Part shown: piece by piece, positions 46,625 through 59,689 of the stretch | Numbering within the stretch: the first letter of the stretch is position 1 | Layout of the letters: each line of letters begins with the position of its first letter | Source of the DNA: Nissolia schottii | Lineage: Eukaryota; Streptophyta; Magnoliopsida; Fabales; Fabaceae | Assembly: GCA_003254905.1 (NCBI GenBank) | Contig: QANU01110351.1 | Location: forward strand, 298,895-362,894 | DNA: 64,000 bases | Direction of reading: 5' to 3' | Position numbers and translations under genes: made by a program | Notes under the pieces: generated by a model | The model's input: only the letters and a program-made list of their open reading frames with translations | The model's database searches: none | Told to the model about the DNA's origin: nothing

Positions 46625-47590
46625 CATGAAAAATGTTTATTAATAAAAAATTCTTTTTTAAAAAAAAAACAAAGTTGTATATTACCAAAAATCATTATTT
46701 TTAACAAAAAAAAAAAGAGAAGGTTATAGACTATGAAACACCATTAATCCAAAAATAATTTTTAATGAAAAAGAGAAAGTTATAAATTATGAAAAATGTA
46801 TATTACAAAAAAAAAACCAATTTCAAGCAAAATTACAAGATTATGCTTATGAAAAATGACCACTGATTAGAAAAATTATTTTAACAAAAAAAAGCAATGT
46901 TATAGCTTATGAAAGATGGATATTAATAAAAAATCATTTTTAATGAAAAAGTGAAGGCATAGGTTATGAAAAATCCATGTTACTAAAAAAATCATTTTTA
47001 AGCAAAAATACAAGGTTATAACCTATGAAAAATTTCTATTAATAAAAACAATTATTTTTAACAAAAAAATACAAGACTATAGTCTATGAAAGATTAAAAA
47101 TATTAATCCAAAATATAATTTTTAATGAAAGAGAGAAGACTATAGGTTATGGAAAATGCATAATGTCAAAATCTATTTTTAAGCAAAAATACAATGTTAT
47201 ACCTATGAAAAATTATCCATTAATAAAATAATTATTTTTAACAAAAAATTGTTATAGCATCGAAAAGATGACCATTGATACAAAAAATAATTTTTAATTA
47301 AAAGAAAAGGTTATAGGCTATAAAAATGGATATCACTAAATCTATTTTTAAACAAAAATACAAGGTTATAACTAATAAAAAAATATTCATTAATAAAAAA
47401 ATTATTTTTAACAAAAAAGAGGAGGTTATAATCTAGTAAAGATGATTATTAATTCAAAAAATTATTTTTAATAAAAAAAGATAAGATTACATAGGCTAAT
47501 AAAAATATCTTTTTAACCAAGAACATTTTTAAACAAAAATACAAGAATATAGAATATAGCCTATAATCTATATAAAAAAAATATCACTTA
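46625..47590 (+). repeat. Higher-order tandem repeat, ~177-bp units of three subunits
   Basis: The landmark AAGCAAAAATACAAGGTTATA (or variants) recurs near 46825, 47001, 47182, 47351 and 47531, spacing about 176, 181, 169 and 180. Each unit splits into three ~58-bp subunits sharing GGTTATA..CTATGAAAAAT..ATTAATAAAAA..ATTTTTAA but distinguishable from each other. No coding capacity; very AT-rich. Confidence 0.8.
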
Positions 47591-47604
47591 TGAAAAATAA
47601 TTAT

Positions 47605-47705
47605 TAATAATTTTTTATTAATACATATTTTTCATAGCTTTTCCTTTTCTGTTAAAAATAAATTATTTTATTAATGAATATTTTTTACAAACTATAATCT
47701 TGAAG
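47605..47705 (-). repeat. Right, inverted piece of the same repeat
   Basis: Minus-strand copies again (TTATTTTTAACAGAAAAGG, TATGAAAAATATG, ATTAATAAAA), so the central array is flanked on both sides by inverted copies. Confidence 0.6.
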
Positions 47706-48772
47706 TTAGATCTAACGAAATAATTAAATTGAGGTTAAATTTTAAAATATTAAAATTAAATTGACTTATATTTACCAAAATTTTTCTGTCATCTTATTCT
47801 CTTTCAGAATCAGACCCCACTGACCCAAACAGCCACATGTAGGCTTCAGATCCCATCATGACATATCGCACACCCATCATCACTCCCTCTTCCCCTTTTC
47901 ACTCTCTCATCCTCTGCTTATTGATGTCAGTGATATGCTGCTGTTGTTATTATGCCATGATTAAACTATTACGGTAAGTAAAGCAACTCCTTTTCTTCTT
48001 TGTTCCTTTTTTTACTTTTTGTTTCGTCATTATTATCCCCATTATAAAGTATCTAATTATTCCTATGATAAAAAAATTCAACTTTCTTGCCCATATACAC
48101 AGTCTGTCTCTCTATATGCAAGAAGTGTACTTTTGATTTAACCATGGTGTGCATGTAGATAAACTTTGTTGGGCTTTGTGTATGGTAGGAGGAGAAATTT
48201 TCCCAGTTCTAGATGGATCTCCCTGAATTTGTTCCTTTTTTTTTTTTTCCTTCCCCTTCCTTCTCTAATTTTTTCCTGGGAAATTCCTTCCATATTGACT
48301 TTGATTGTAAAAAAGCAAGCTTTTTAACCAAATCCAACTTCAGCAAAAGCTTGGAAGAATTTTTGCAATTTCTCCCACCCCATATATAGAGCTGTCACGG
48401 GAACTGTAAAGCATAGCCTAAGTCATTTGAACATTGAGCCTCTCTTTCGTTTATGTTTTCATTTCATGTTTTCCGTTTCCTTTTATCAGGATTTTGTGAA
48501 AAAAAAAATAAAAAACAATAATGAAAACAGGAACCACGAGTTTATTTCCAATGTTCATTCACGAAATTCTGAAAACGTACCCTACCTGACGATATTATAA
48601 GAAGATGCTGGATCTTCTATCAGAAAAGTTGTTAATGGAAGTTTGAAAATTGACTGTGCTTGCTTTTATTCAAAACAGGATTAACTGTTAGGTTTCAAAA
48701 GGAGTAATTTTTTCAGTGATAACACAATATATCTGCATTGATCAAGGGAGTGATAAGAAGAAATAAAGAAAG
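47706..48772. other. Promoter/leader region of the DUF716 gene
   Basis: No gene. Contains T-rich and CT-rich stretches; the segment near 48700-48772 is probably the 5' leader. Confidence 0.5.
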
Positions 48773-50669
48773 ATGGGATCTTTCAAGGGCCATGTGTTGC
48801 CAGGGACCTTATTTCTTGTAGTTGGGGCATGGCATATATGGGGCTCTGTGGTGAGATATGTGTCCAATCCCAAGGCATTCAGAGTCAGGGTCTGGAATCC
48901 TGTGCCAGGGTTTGATGGGAGGCTCAAGCACTTGGAGCTCTATGTGGTTTCAATAGGTGCCTTCATTGACTTGTGCATTGAGCTCTTGTATGCAACCAAG
49001 CTCAGGTTCTTTGTGGGTGGGGTCTTGAATCCTACTCACTTGAACAACTTTGAGCATTCGGGGATGCTTCTGATGTTTTTCATCTTCAGCATTGTTACCC
49101 TCCTCTCAGAAAAGACCAGGTTAGTTCACTCCAGTCTGTTATTTTATTTACATGGTGTTATTTTCCAAGGATTCCACCCTATAACTATTGCTTTCGTATG
49201 GTTTGGAATTGTTGTTGTGGTTGTTGATTGCGGGCATGGTTGTCATAATCGTACGATTCGATACGATTTGGCTTGGCTTGCTACCGATGCATATCATCCC
49301 GTGAATCGTAGATGACTATGAATCTTAGATATATGTACCAATTTAGTGCAATGATGAAAGTATTCAATGATTTATTATCTTTTTTCTTCCTTTTCTTTTC
49401 CACTCATTTTTCATCATAGAAATTAGAGAGTCAAAGATGCTTAAATTGTTAAATAAATTAAACTAAGAGGTGCTATTAAATACACACTTTTTTTTACTAT
49501 TTCATTGATTAATTTTCATTCTTTCGAAATAGAGATTTAGCTATTTGAATTTGAAATGGTAATATATAGTTTTTTTACGTGAAAAATATTTATATCTAGC
49601 TATTGATTATAAATCTTATGATTCATCTCTTCGATTCACGATTAAAAAATTAAGCTTTCCGATTCATGATTCGACTCCCAATTTTATAACCATGAGTGCA
49701 CGTATTGCGGTCATCACAATGCGCATTGCAGCGTGAAATTTTATTGTGTTCATAACCTAAGATTGGCCTTAGTGTAACCTGATGCGGTCTTGCGGTCGTT
49801 TTCTGTGGTTGAAAGTCAAACCACAATTGCAGTGTGATGTGGTGCAGCAGCGCCTACATCCGCCATATCACGTGATGTGGTCCGCAATTTGAAACCAATT
49901 TGTGTTATGTTTATGAAGATTTTAATGGACCATGAGTTACCTAATCATCCTTCTAAGTTCCCTAACTATTAATAGGATTTCATTGCATTACATGCCACAA
50001 ATGATCACTGACCCTAATTCCACCTATATTAAAAGTGTTAGTCTGCATGCTATTAGGGAAAAATTATTAGATGATACAATACAATCCCTCATGTAGATGT
50101 ATCGTTGTTTGTCCTCAAATTGTGGTCATTATTTATTTTCCTATCCTAATTTTGTTTTCTTACTATTATTATGCAGATATGTTCCCTTGGCAGAAGGTGC
50201 TCTTTGTTTCATTGCTGCCACTGCATTCAGTGCAGAGTATCTTCTGTTCTACTTTCACTCCACAACACACAAAGGCCTTGAGGGCTATTACCATGTCCTC
50301 CTTGCCTTCCTCATAGGCCTTTGCATCTTGTCTTCAATTGGTGGGGCCCTCTTGCCAACAAGCTTCCCAGTTGATTTGTGCAGTGGCATTTCCATAACAC
50401 TTCAAGGGATTTGGTTCTATGTGACTGCATTGGTCCTTTATGGCCCCATGCTGCCGCATGGTTGTAAGCTCAAGGATAGCAATGTCACGTGCCACTCACG
50501 TGAGAGCGAGGTTAGGGGTGAATTGCTTGCTAATGTTCAGCTCTTTGTTGCAGTCTTTGCTGCTCTTGTGGCAACTATAGCATCCTATGGCTTTGCAGCT
50601 TCAAGATATGGGAATTTTCCTCAAGTTAACAGTTTGCACTCAATTCAGGGTGGATTAGATCAAGATTAA
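48773..50669 (+). CDS. DUF716 / TMEM45-like membrane protein
   Basis: Plant member of the DUF716 (TMEM45) family of multi-pass membrane proteins, of unclear function; some plant members respond to pathogens. Two exons, 48773-49119 and 50177-50669, GT-AG and in phase, 279 residues, usual length. It opens with [20 protein letters not shown], followed by about seven hydrophobic segments. Family markers are [11 protein letters not shown], the His-rich [16 protein letters not shown], and [20 protein letters not shown]. The short polar C-tail ends in acidic residues. Intron 1 (1057 bp) carries at least one miniature-transposon-like insertion. Confidence 0.92.
49235..49694. mobile_element. MITE-like insertion in the DUF716 intron
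   Basis: Starts CATGGTTGTCATAATCG and ends with the near-inverse CAATTTTATAACCATG. Interior is AT-rich with repeated GATTCG/CGAATC-type words in inverse orientation. No target duplication could be fixed with confidence. Directly after it, 49700-49905 holds ATTGCGGTC/TGTGGTCCGCAAT words typical of another small element. Confidence 0.5.
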
Positions 50670-52231
50670 TGAATTATCTATATATTCTATTTTTGTTTCC
50701 AATTTTTGCTTTCTGTTGATCATGTTGGCACTTGGCAGACTAGTTTCTTGTAGAATTGTGTGTCTGTATATACCTTAGTAAAAGTCCATTTGTGTGGCGA
50801 AATCGTTTTTTGAAATTAAATGTATGATATTGAGCAGGGAAATTATTATTTTCTCTGTCATACGATTGCATTATAAATTATTATTTTTCTTTTGGTAAGG
50901 AAGTTCCTTGGATCGTATATGGCATTGTATTGACATCTCTCGTTATAGCAGCAAATGAGGCAATCATATATGATTAAAACGCGGGACTATTTTGATACAT
51001 TCACGGTGTCAAAAGAGTTTTATATGTTACAGAATAAGCTAGTTGACTCTTGTAAAGTTGTATTTACATTCTCAAAAGTCTTACATATAATAATATACGT
51101 AATAGTGAATCAAAATTAAATCCTTAAAACAAGGCGCTTGCAAACATAGTAAAGAAATAATTGGACCTGCACAATCAAGCTCTCGAATTTCAGGTTAGGA
51201 GATTAAGGGAGGGATAAGGTAGTTTAAGAGTTTTGAGTTATTTTTAAGAGTTATTTTTAAATTAGATCACATTTTTAAGAAATAAATAATGTTAAAACTA
51301 TGGTGCAATGTTCTAAATTTTAAAAATCATGTTGGTAGGAGGTGCAACAAGGTGAAAAATACATTTGGCCCTTGATTTTTCTTGTAGCTAATGCTTCCTT
51401 ATACTTTTAATTCTTACACATACACATCGAGAGTGTTTGGATGGGAAGTTTTAAGAGAAAATGAGTGAATTTTACCAATCTGGAGTTTTTTCGTTTCACG
51501 GACATGTACTTTTGCTTAAGCTTGAGTTGGGATATCCGATCAATGATTTTTTCCAGTTCCAAGATTTAAAATCTGATGATTAAGGAACCAAAGTAGTATC
51601 CCCACGTTGATTAACCTAACTTATATAACTTAAATAGTATTCAGTAATTAGTAGTATATTATATTGTTATTATTGTTAAATTAATATGTAAAATATTTAT
51701 TTTTTTGAAAAATTAAAAACTTGAATCATTTAAAAATATAAATTCATAAACCCACTTAAAAATTATAAAACCGTTACTCTACATTAAGATCCATCTATTG
51801 TCTAAACAAATTGAAACATACACACCCCGAAAAAAAGGTAAATGAATGGCAAAATCAAAAAGGAAAATGTCGCATGTAATTTGCCTCGGTTAAAAATGTC
51901 TCCACGATCAACTTGACATATTTGCATAATAATTATTACTATGTTAGCAATGAGCCTTATTCCGGCAACAAGCCTTCCAACATCGAATTACAACATTGAA
52001 ACATACATTCAGTTGGTACCCTTGAGGCACTTTTAATATTATAGTGCTCCATTGCCTATCTCAATGTTTAGTGAGCTGTGAAGGGTAACAGAGACCCTGT
52101 CCCTGTGCCCGAACATATCTAACACAAAAATACATATACTCAAATGCTCATTATTTGCAATAATGATAGGTTAGTTATGTTTCCCAGGAAATAATCTTTA
52201 AGAGTACGGTTGGACCCTATTCATTAATAAT
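50670..52231. other. Intergenic, convergent DUF716 / MOB1
   Basis: 3' flanks of both genes and AT-rich DNA. No gene or repeat that I can support. Confidence 0.5.
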
Positions 52232-55200
52232 CTAGTATGGCACGACAATGGATTCTACAAGCTCTTGAAGAGGAGCCAGCTCCTTCTTGTCAATCAACCC
52301 GAACTCCTGCACAAAATTAAAAATAAAAATCTTTGTAATTACTAATTAATAATGATACACTCGACAATCATTTTCTGGTTTTTAACCATCAGCATCCGGT
52401 TAACCTTTAGCCCAATAAACTCGATGGTTTTCAACCATAACTAACCCTACAATCATTAGAAACAATTTCTTGCACCAAATGTAGATAACAGTTAGCTGAT
52501 TAACTTTATTAGTATTATCAAGTCAAGATGGCTTCTTCTAGTGGAAAAAGAAAAATTTTCAACAATTCACAGCACTGTGTTCATATAAAAGCAAGCCAAA
52601 GAACTAATTTCAACATATATGAGACTTACACAGGTAAAGAGTATAAAATGTTTGAAGCATGTGTTTAGGTGGGCCTCTTCCTTGAGGCTCACAATTTTCT
52701 GGAAGTGAGAATGGTATATGTGAGCATATACTCGGAACAATCGCTTGAATATTGTCTTCACGACATCCTTAAAGTTGGAAGGAAACGGTGCGCCTGCACG
52801 AATCCATGGGTTACAGCACATTAAATGAAAACAGAGATGATGATCACGATGGCAAAATCTAAGAATCTTTCAGAAAGGAAATAAATATTTACCAAGCTTC
52901 TGAGGGAATATGGATTCATCATCAAGCTGTCCTTCAATCCAGTCCATTAGATATTCGACATATTTTGGAGCAGAAACTTCGATAGGTTTCTTGATTTGTA
53001 CACCATCTGCCCATCTATATTCATACCTGAAGTTGTCATGTAACATGAAAACATGAGCGCTACGAATATATATATTAAAATTTAACGCATATACCAGTTG
53101 CTAGAACTGTCATTGGCATTAAGGGAATGATATTGATAAGAAAACTACACGTAAATGAAATAATTTGATATGCTCCCAGAAAGATCAATTTTCAGTCCAA
53201 AATTCATATAGTTAACTCATCTCTACGGCTGTATAAACTTGTATAGTTAAAATATTATAGCTCTCAAGGAAAAAGAGTTATGAGAATAAAAATGTTTAGG
53301 GGAAGACAAATGTGTTTAATAAGCCTATTCAGCAACTATGAGGGGAAATGGCAGTATCAACAAGGGACATATGACCATATGTTTCCAGCCCAACTTCTAA
53401 AATAGTGTGTTTATTTGCATTATGACTAGTCGTGTTTATTTCAGTTTATTAAATATTATTGTATAGAATCTTATAATGCAGTTGGCATGAATAAACGCAC
53501 ATAAAGACATAATAACGAGAAACCCGTGAAGTAAGTGACTATTAATTGCTTTTACACACTCAGAAGCATCTAGCAAGGAATGGCAACCTCTATAGCAGCA
53601 AGAAATTGAAACTCAAATTTGTGGATTCTAATGTGTAGATGTTAAATTTAAGAAAATGATCCAGGCTTATAACATAATCCACTATTTTGAAGACAGCATT
53701 CAGTTAGCTATGACATACTTGGGACCAGCAGACATTGTTCGACAATTCTCAGGAGTACAGAACTCTGTGAGGGTGCCAAAAAGAAGATTCACCTGATTAA
53801 AGAAATCAACAGCTGCAATGTGGCCCAGGGGAAAAAAAAGGTTCAGATTACTGCATTTCAGAATATAATGAAAGGGCGCTAAAGATAAATTAGGAAAATA
53901 GGAGAATGAAAAGCAAGAGGAAACTGCAAAAATAAATGCGCTGCTCTGAACAGTGAAACAGAGAGAAAGAATGATAGTTACTGTTGACAGCAAGCCACTC
54001 GTTTAAATCTTCCCCGGGAGGTAGCTTTACCGCTTCCCTCAGATTTCCACTACCTAATGTAGCATCAATGTGTTGTCTAAGCTGTGCTCCCTATGATACA
54101 AACAAAAAGAATAATTAACAACAGAGTTCTGTTCAACCACAAATACAGCAGTGTGAAACAAGGGAAACTGAGATGACAACACAGGTACTTTTTAACCCCC
54201 TCAGATTTATCCCAAGAAATCTCCAAAGGGTTAAATGAAATTATGGAAATTATTAGAACACATTAACATTGCTAACTACTATTTTATAATTTCAAAGTCA
54301 GAACAGTCAGTGCAAATTTACTTAAAGATTACACGCATACATTATACAATGTAGCATCTTTTGGGTCATGTATGAATCAATTTTACTTCTAATTGTATTC
54401 CTTTTTCATTTTTGCATGGTCAAGAAAAGTATGTACTAAAGACCTATGAAACATGCTTTTCATGAAAGAGTCTCTCCTTTTAGTAATTATACAGTTTTTA
54501 AGGAAAAATATGAGACTTTATTGCTAAAAAAATTAAGAAAAGGATATATCCTTTTTTTCATTAGGTAGCCTTCAGGATAATCATATTTAAGAGAAAAGCA
54601 TTACACCACGATAACATATTCGTTGAATTTCTCCTCTCCATTCTCCTTACCCCTAATAATGAATAAATTGAATATAATGCCAAGGCCCTGTATAGCTATA
54701 TGTTAAATGCATATACGACCAAGATTATAGTACTCAAGAACAATTTAAACAACAAATTCTTTCAAATTAAATATTTAATTAAAAAATCCCAAAAATATAT
54801 GCTAAGGGACCAACCTTACTGCCAGAAGGTGCACTTTTTTTTGGGCGGAATGTTCTCTGGTTTCTGTTGAGAATAATTTGTTAGGTACAATATATGAATG
54901 AAGGATGGAAGAGAATAAACCTAAAATGAATTACCAGAAATATTCATCAAAACCTTTTGTACCTTTGAAACACATCAGTATAATTTAACAAGAGTGTGAT
55001 TCTTTTGAATCTGGATCACCTTATCTTTTTAATAATCATGTATTCTATTTACAAAGAAAGAAATATAATAAATGTGAATGTCCTAACCATGAAATATCTG
55101 CTTCAATTAGTAACCGAAATTATCAGCAAATGTATAATGGAAAACAAAAATTGCAGGTAGCATGACCCTAACAGCGTCAGTGAGAATTTAAATTAAATGG

Positions 55201-56747
55201 TTGGCAGAGTATATAATAAAGTAGGATATGCCTGGCCCCAAGCCCAAGAATATGGCAATAAAAATTAGTTATCCTTCTTTTATAATTAAAAAAAGAAAAT
55301 TATTACAAGAGGAGATACTTGTGATAACATAGGACGAGAAGGTTTCTAAGAGAACCAAGAAAACAAGAAAAGGTAGTGATGACAAGAAGAGAAAATACAA
55401 TAGCTCAAAAAGCTTTACAATCCATCTGTGTGTCTATCAAAGAAATCCACCAAGGAATCCATGAGATTTAAACAAAAAGGAAACCATAAAGACAACCTTT
55501 TTACTGCTAAAAGCTCTATGATACAGAATGCTATCTACAAAGTTTAGCAGCAAAACCTGACAAATGCTACAAACTTCCCCAAAAAAAAAAAGGTAATAAT
55601 AAGCTATTGATTGATCTCAAAACTTGAATTAGAAAAAAGGTTCTCAAACTAGCGAGGTGGATCCAAAACTAATGTAACAGAAAAACATAGCAATGGAAAA
55701 CTTATTTTAGTGGATATTCAACTCATACTCACCAATAAAATCAGTTTTAATCTAATATATATTCAGCAACAACAACACAAGAAGACAGTATGCGTTACAG
55801 GTACACCATTAAAAGTTTTGAAAACCGTCAATGAATCACTGGTAATCATTACCAGATACTACCACCCCAAGTTTGATTCCATTTACACTTGGCCATATCT
55901 TCATTAAATGGAATCTTAATTCAGAGCACAAAGAAAGATCACAGAGGCAGCATAAAGTACACAACAAACACAATAATCTTCTTATGATAGAACAAGTCAA
56001 TCAGTGTCATTAAACGGTGAGAATCGAACCCTTTCTTCGAAGTCAAGCCTCGGCCAGTTTCAAACAGTCTAACAGACAGGAAGTCCAAGCGTCAAAGAGA
56101 AGGCTTTCACAATGCACAAAGTGGCCGCCTCCAGTCTGTTAGACAGGACAGACAGCCTCACACACAGACACACGAGTCATGCTCAGAAGAGAAAGGCAGG
56201 AATACACGCGCGCCCTCTTGTCTTACCATGCAAACAAAGAAAAGACTGAGATGCAGGTCACAATTCACAAAGAGGGCGGACTGATTTATGCTTACTACTG
56301 AAACCTGAACCAAGAAAATCATAAACATGGCTCACCTAGTTTCTGATGTAATATAACACTCTAGAGCCAATTAGAAATTAATAGTAATATTTCAAACAAA
56401 ACAATAAAGAATTTCCGACTAGTTTTTTTTCTTAATGAAGTTGAAATTCATACACAATTCCTCGAGAGGCAGAGAATCGGGGCCAAGTGCATGAAATTGA
56501 ACAAAGAAGATCCCACAGATGATCAATGATTAACTTTTAGACATCGGAGAGAGAGAGAGAGAGAGAAAAAAAGCTGAGAATTAGAACAGATCAGATCATA
56601 GAAGAATAATAATAATAATAATCAATTTAAAGCACAAAAGGGAGAAGGAAAGCTGAAAAAGGCGTAGAGCATGAATGATAGAGAGAGATAGAAAAGATCG
56701 GACGTTGTGATTGATCTGACTGACCTGCCTAGACCGAAGAGGCTCAT
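52232..56747 (-). CDS. MOB1: MOB kinase activator-like 1 (MOB1)
   Basis: Co-activator of NDR/LATS-type (Hippo-like) kinases; in plants it affects growth, cell division and auxin responses. Exons on the minus strand: 56747-56725, 54863-54815, 54090-53982, 53812-53719, 53026-52893, 52793-52630, 52306-52232; in phase, 215 residues, the exact family length. Reads [17 protein letters not shown] at the start, then [19 protein letters not shown], the zinc-binding Cys pair in [22 protein letters not shown], the zinc-binding His pair in HIYHSHF, and [16 protein letters not shown] near the end. Intron 1 is 1.86 kb. Splice site of exon 4 lies inside a Lys codon (CCAA|GTATGT), which differs from where a naive frame would stop. 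Confidence 0.96.
54864..56724 (-). other. Long first intron of MOB1
   Basis: About 1.86 kb. AT-rich, with a less AT-rich block near 55990-56230. That block contains a tRNA-like pair of words on the minus strand (GGCCGAGGCTTG and GGGTTCGATTCTCACC) but no cloverleaf. A GA run sits at 56546-56566. Confidence 0.6.
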
Positions 56748-58130
56748 GGCTGTGGCGCTGTGGCTCTTCTTCTTTGTCTTCTTCTTCTTTGCTGCTTCTC
56801 TCTCTGTTGCTCTTCTCTAACTCCAGCTGTCTCCTCTTTGCTGTCTCTTATTTTGGACTTATGCTTCGGAATATATAAAATTGCAGCTTTACGATCTACA
56901 ATATTAACATTAATATTTTAATATTATTATATTTTAAATCCTGATTGCTTTTTGTTTGGGGCCTCCTAGTGGGGGTGGCCGGGGAATACAAACAATTATT
57001 ATTATTTCCTAATTTTAATTCGTTATTATATATCAAATTATTAATGAAATTATCTCTAAGCCAACAATGAATAGCTGGTTACGGTTTGTGCCCTTACTTT
57101 CAAAAGGACCCGAGTTTAAATTTCATTCACCGATATGAGATCTATGTAGATAAATAATTTGTAAATACTGATGCCTTACATTTTAACATTCTTTCACATT
57201 TAAAATTTATAAAAATTAAATAAAAATTTTGAATTAAAATTTAAATCAATTCTCTAGCCTAATATTTTTAAATTCAAGTTTTAAAAATTATCTAACAACT
57301 CAAATAAATATTATTTAATTTTTTTTATAAATTTTAATATATTTTATTCAAAATTACTTTCATAACCTTAAAAAAAATTCTTTCTTAATTTTATATGTTA
57401 AGTCTATTATAAATAAATGTATAAACATATATATCAAAATAAATCTATGTAATGCAATTGTACTATATTAGGATTAATAATGTATCAACTATGAAAAAAA
57501 AAAAAATGTATCAATGAGTATCTAATCACTCCTCTCCGAGCATAGATGATTCTGAATGTTGTGGAATTTGTTAAGTTTGTTAAATGGATGATTACACATA
57601 TTTATTAAGAGTATGTAACATTGCTCATATTTAGCTTGGTTGCTTATTATATTGCACTATAAATTATATTTTGTTTAGTAGTTACTAGATACTTAATATT
57701 TTATAATTGTGTCGATTATATATTTCACACTTTCTTGTACGAAGTTATTATTTAAAATTTGTTTGGTTGAATGATTATTATGATAAGCTAGAAATACCAT
57801 GCAAAATTTTATTTCAAATTAATGAAGGAAATAAAATAATTTTATTATAGAATTAATGCTATTTGTTAAAATATAATTTAAAATCAAATGAAAATAAAAA
57901 AATATTAATATTGGTAAATTAATATAAAACATATATTTTTTTTTAGGTAGCCTCAGTATCCAAGGTTTAGTCTTAACTAATTCGAGTAAACCCAAGTCGC
58001 GCACCTGGCTATGACGGGTAACTCTTCCAGCAGAGATAACTGCATACACATGAGCTCGAAAACATATATCTTTTGATATTACACATTCAAAACTAAGTTT
58101 GATTTATATTCTTCAAACAACATTTAATTT
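56748..58130. other. MOB1 promoter and intergenic DNA
   Basis: CT-rich leader of MOB1 at the left, then AT-rich DNA. A vague tRNA-like segment at 57060-57130 is too decayed to call. A truncated SINE lies at 57949-58063. Confidence 0.45.
57949..58063 (-). mobile_element. Truncated copy of the 29-kb SINE
   Basis: Matches the body of the SINE at 28991-29174 in the same orientation (CCAAGG.TTAG, GTCGCGCACCTGGCTATG, GGAGATAACTGC-like words), but lacks the head with A and B boxes beyond GAGCTCGAA. Confidence 0.85.
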
Positions 58131-58132
58131 AG

Positions 58133-59685
58133 GCTTAAATACGTTTTTAGCCCCTATAAAATCGAAAAGTTTGTGTTTAGTCCTTATAAAATTTTTCATT
58201 AAGATTTAATTCCTTAAAAAAAAAATGTTTGTTTTTAGTCCCTATCGTTAGTTAATATAAAAAGAAAATTTACCATGCGACAAACTCCATTTTGATACCC
58301 AAATACCCACTCACAACCCACTAACTTGACCCGATTTAAAAAAAAAAACCCAAAAAAAAATATTTGAAGAAAAAACCTCATTTCTAAACCCTAATTCCGA
58401 ATCTCTCCTTCTCTCTTCTCTCCATCTAACTCATTTTCGTTTTCTTTTGTTTTTCCCTCATTTTCCTTTGCTTTCTCAATTCCCAAACACACATTCTTCC
58501 TCCATTTCAGATCTATTTCCTGTCTCTTGTAGCTTTAACATCATAAAGTTCTTCTACTCTCTTTTATTTTTCCTCAGAAAATCAACCAAAATCCCTAAAA
58601 TATCAATATTCAACAACCCTAATCTCTCTGCTCTCTGTTCTCTCTTCTAGCCCCCATTTGTGTCGTCTCTCTTCTCCCTTCATCAACCAAATCCTCACCA
58701 CCATCAGCCACCATCACCATTCCCTTGTTTCAGAAAACACCTTGGTCGCCTTCTTGCAAACCATGATCAACCACACATACACTCATCATCATACACCATC
58801 CCACAACCACTTGAAATTAACCAATTCGGAAGATAAATCAAATAGAACTAACAAATCAGAAAATAGAGAACAGAATCACAAATCGGCCACCCAATCCCTC
58901 ACCACCGAAACCAAATTAAATTCTAAGCCCCAAATCACACACCCTCAGAACCCAGAACCCTAACCACCCACACAAAACCACCACCATTAACACATGCAAC
59001 ACCGAAATCAGAACCAAGAGAGGAGAAGAGAGACAAATCTGAGATCGAGAAATGGAGATCGGCAGAGGAAGAGAGAAAAACAGAGCAAATAGGGATTAAG
59101 AGAGATCCAAGAGGGGAGTCCTAGACGAAGGGGGGAAGGGCGTGTTGCCATTACCAGCGATCTGCCATAGCAGTGGCAGTCCCTTGAGGCCGAGAGAGAA
59201 GGAAACCAGAGAGCGGCGAGTGAGAGCTTGAGGGCGAGGGAGCCATGAGAGAAAGGGTTGAAACCGAGAGGAAGAGAAGAAGGGGGAAGAGGCGTCGCCA
59301 TCACCGACGACATGTCGCGGCGGCGCACCGGTTGCAAGAAAGAGGGAGAGTGATATTGTGAGAGAGATGAGAGAGCAAAATAGCAAGAAAGAAAAGAGAG
59401 AAGAGAGCGAGGGGGACGTTGAGAGAGAGAGAGAAATGTTACAGAGAATTTGGTCGGGTTTTTTTTGTTTTTAATCGGGTCAAGTGAGTGGTTGGTGGGT
59501 GGGTATTTGGGTATCAAAAATGGAGTTTGTGATGTGGTAAAATTAACTGTCATATCAACATGAACCGTCCCTAACTAATGGCAAAGACTAAAAACAAATA
59601 GGTTTTTTTTTAGAGACTAAATTATAACTAAAAATTTTATTGAGACAAAACATAAACTTAGACTAAAAATGTTTTTAAGCTTTCA
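58133..59685. mobile_element. MULE-like DNA transposon with ~220-bp terminal inverted repeats
   Basis: The left arm (58133-58352) and right arm (about 59455-59683) are inverse copies of each other: TTAAATACGTTTTTAGCC, GTTTGTTTTTAGTC, CAAACTCCATTTT, GATACCCAAATACCCAC, and ACTTGACCCGATT occur in both in matching order. Long inverted repeats suggest a Mutator-like element. The interior (58360-59450) has no transposase; it starts like a plant gene leader (AAACCCTAATTCCGAA, CT-rich) and ends GA-rich, with long open frames of low-complexity composition. It may be a Pack-MULE-like carrier of host gene pieces. Exact target duplication not settled. Confidence 0.75.
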
Positions 59686-59689
59686 TTTT

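Noticed and set aside
55990-56050. tRNA-like words on the minus strand in MOB1 intron 1
   Set aside because: A-box and B-box-like words are present but only about 25 bases apart, with no anticodon arm and a weak acceptor stem.
57055-57180. Possible SINE remnant
   Set aside because: Only a poor B-box-like word (GAGTTTAAATTTC); no tail or target duplication.
59008-59553. 181-codon minus-strand frame
   Set aside because: Lies inside the MULE-like element and runs into its terminal repeat; low-complexity Ser/Leu/Pro, not a recognisable gene.
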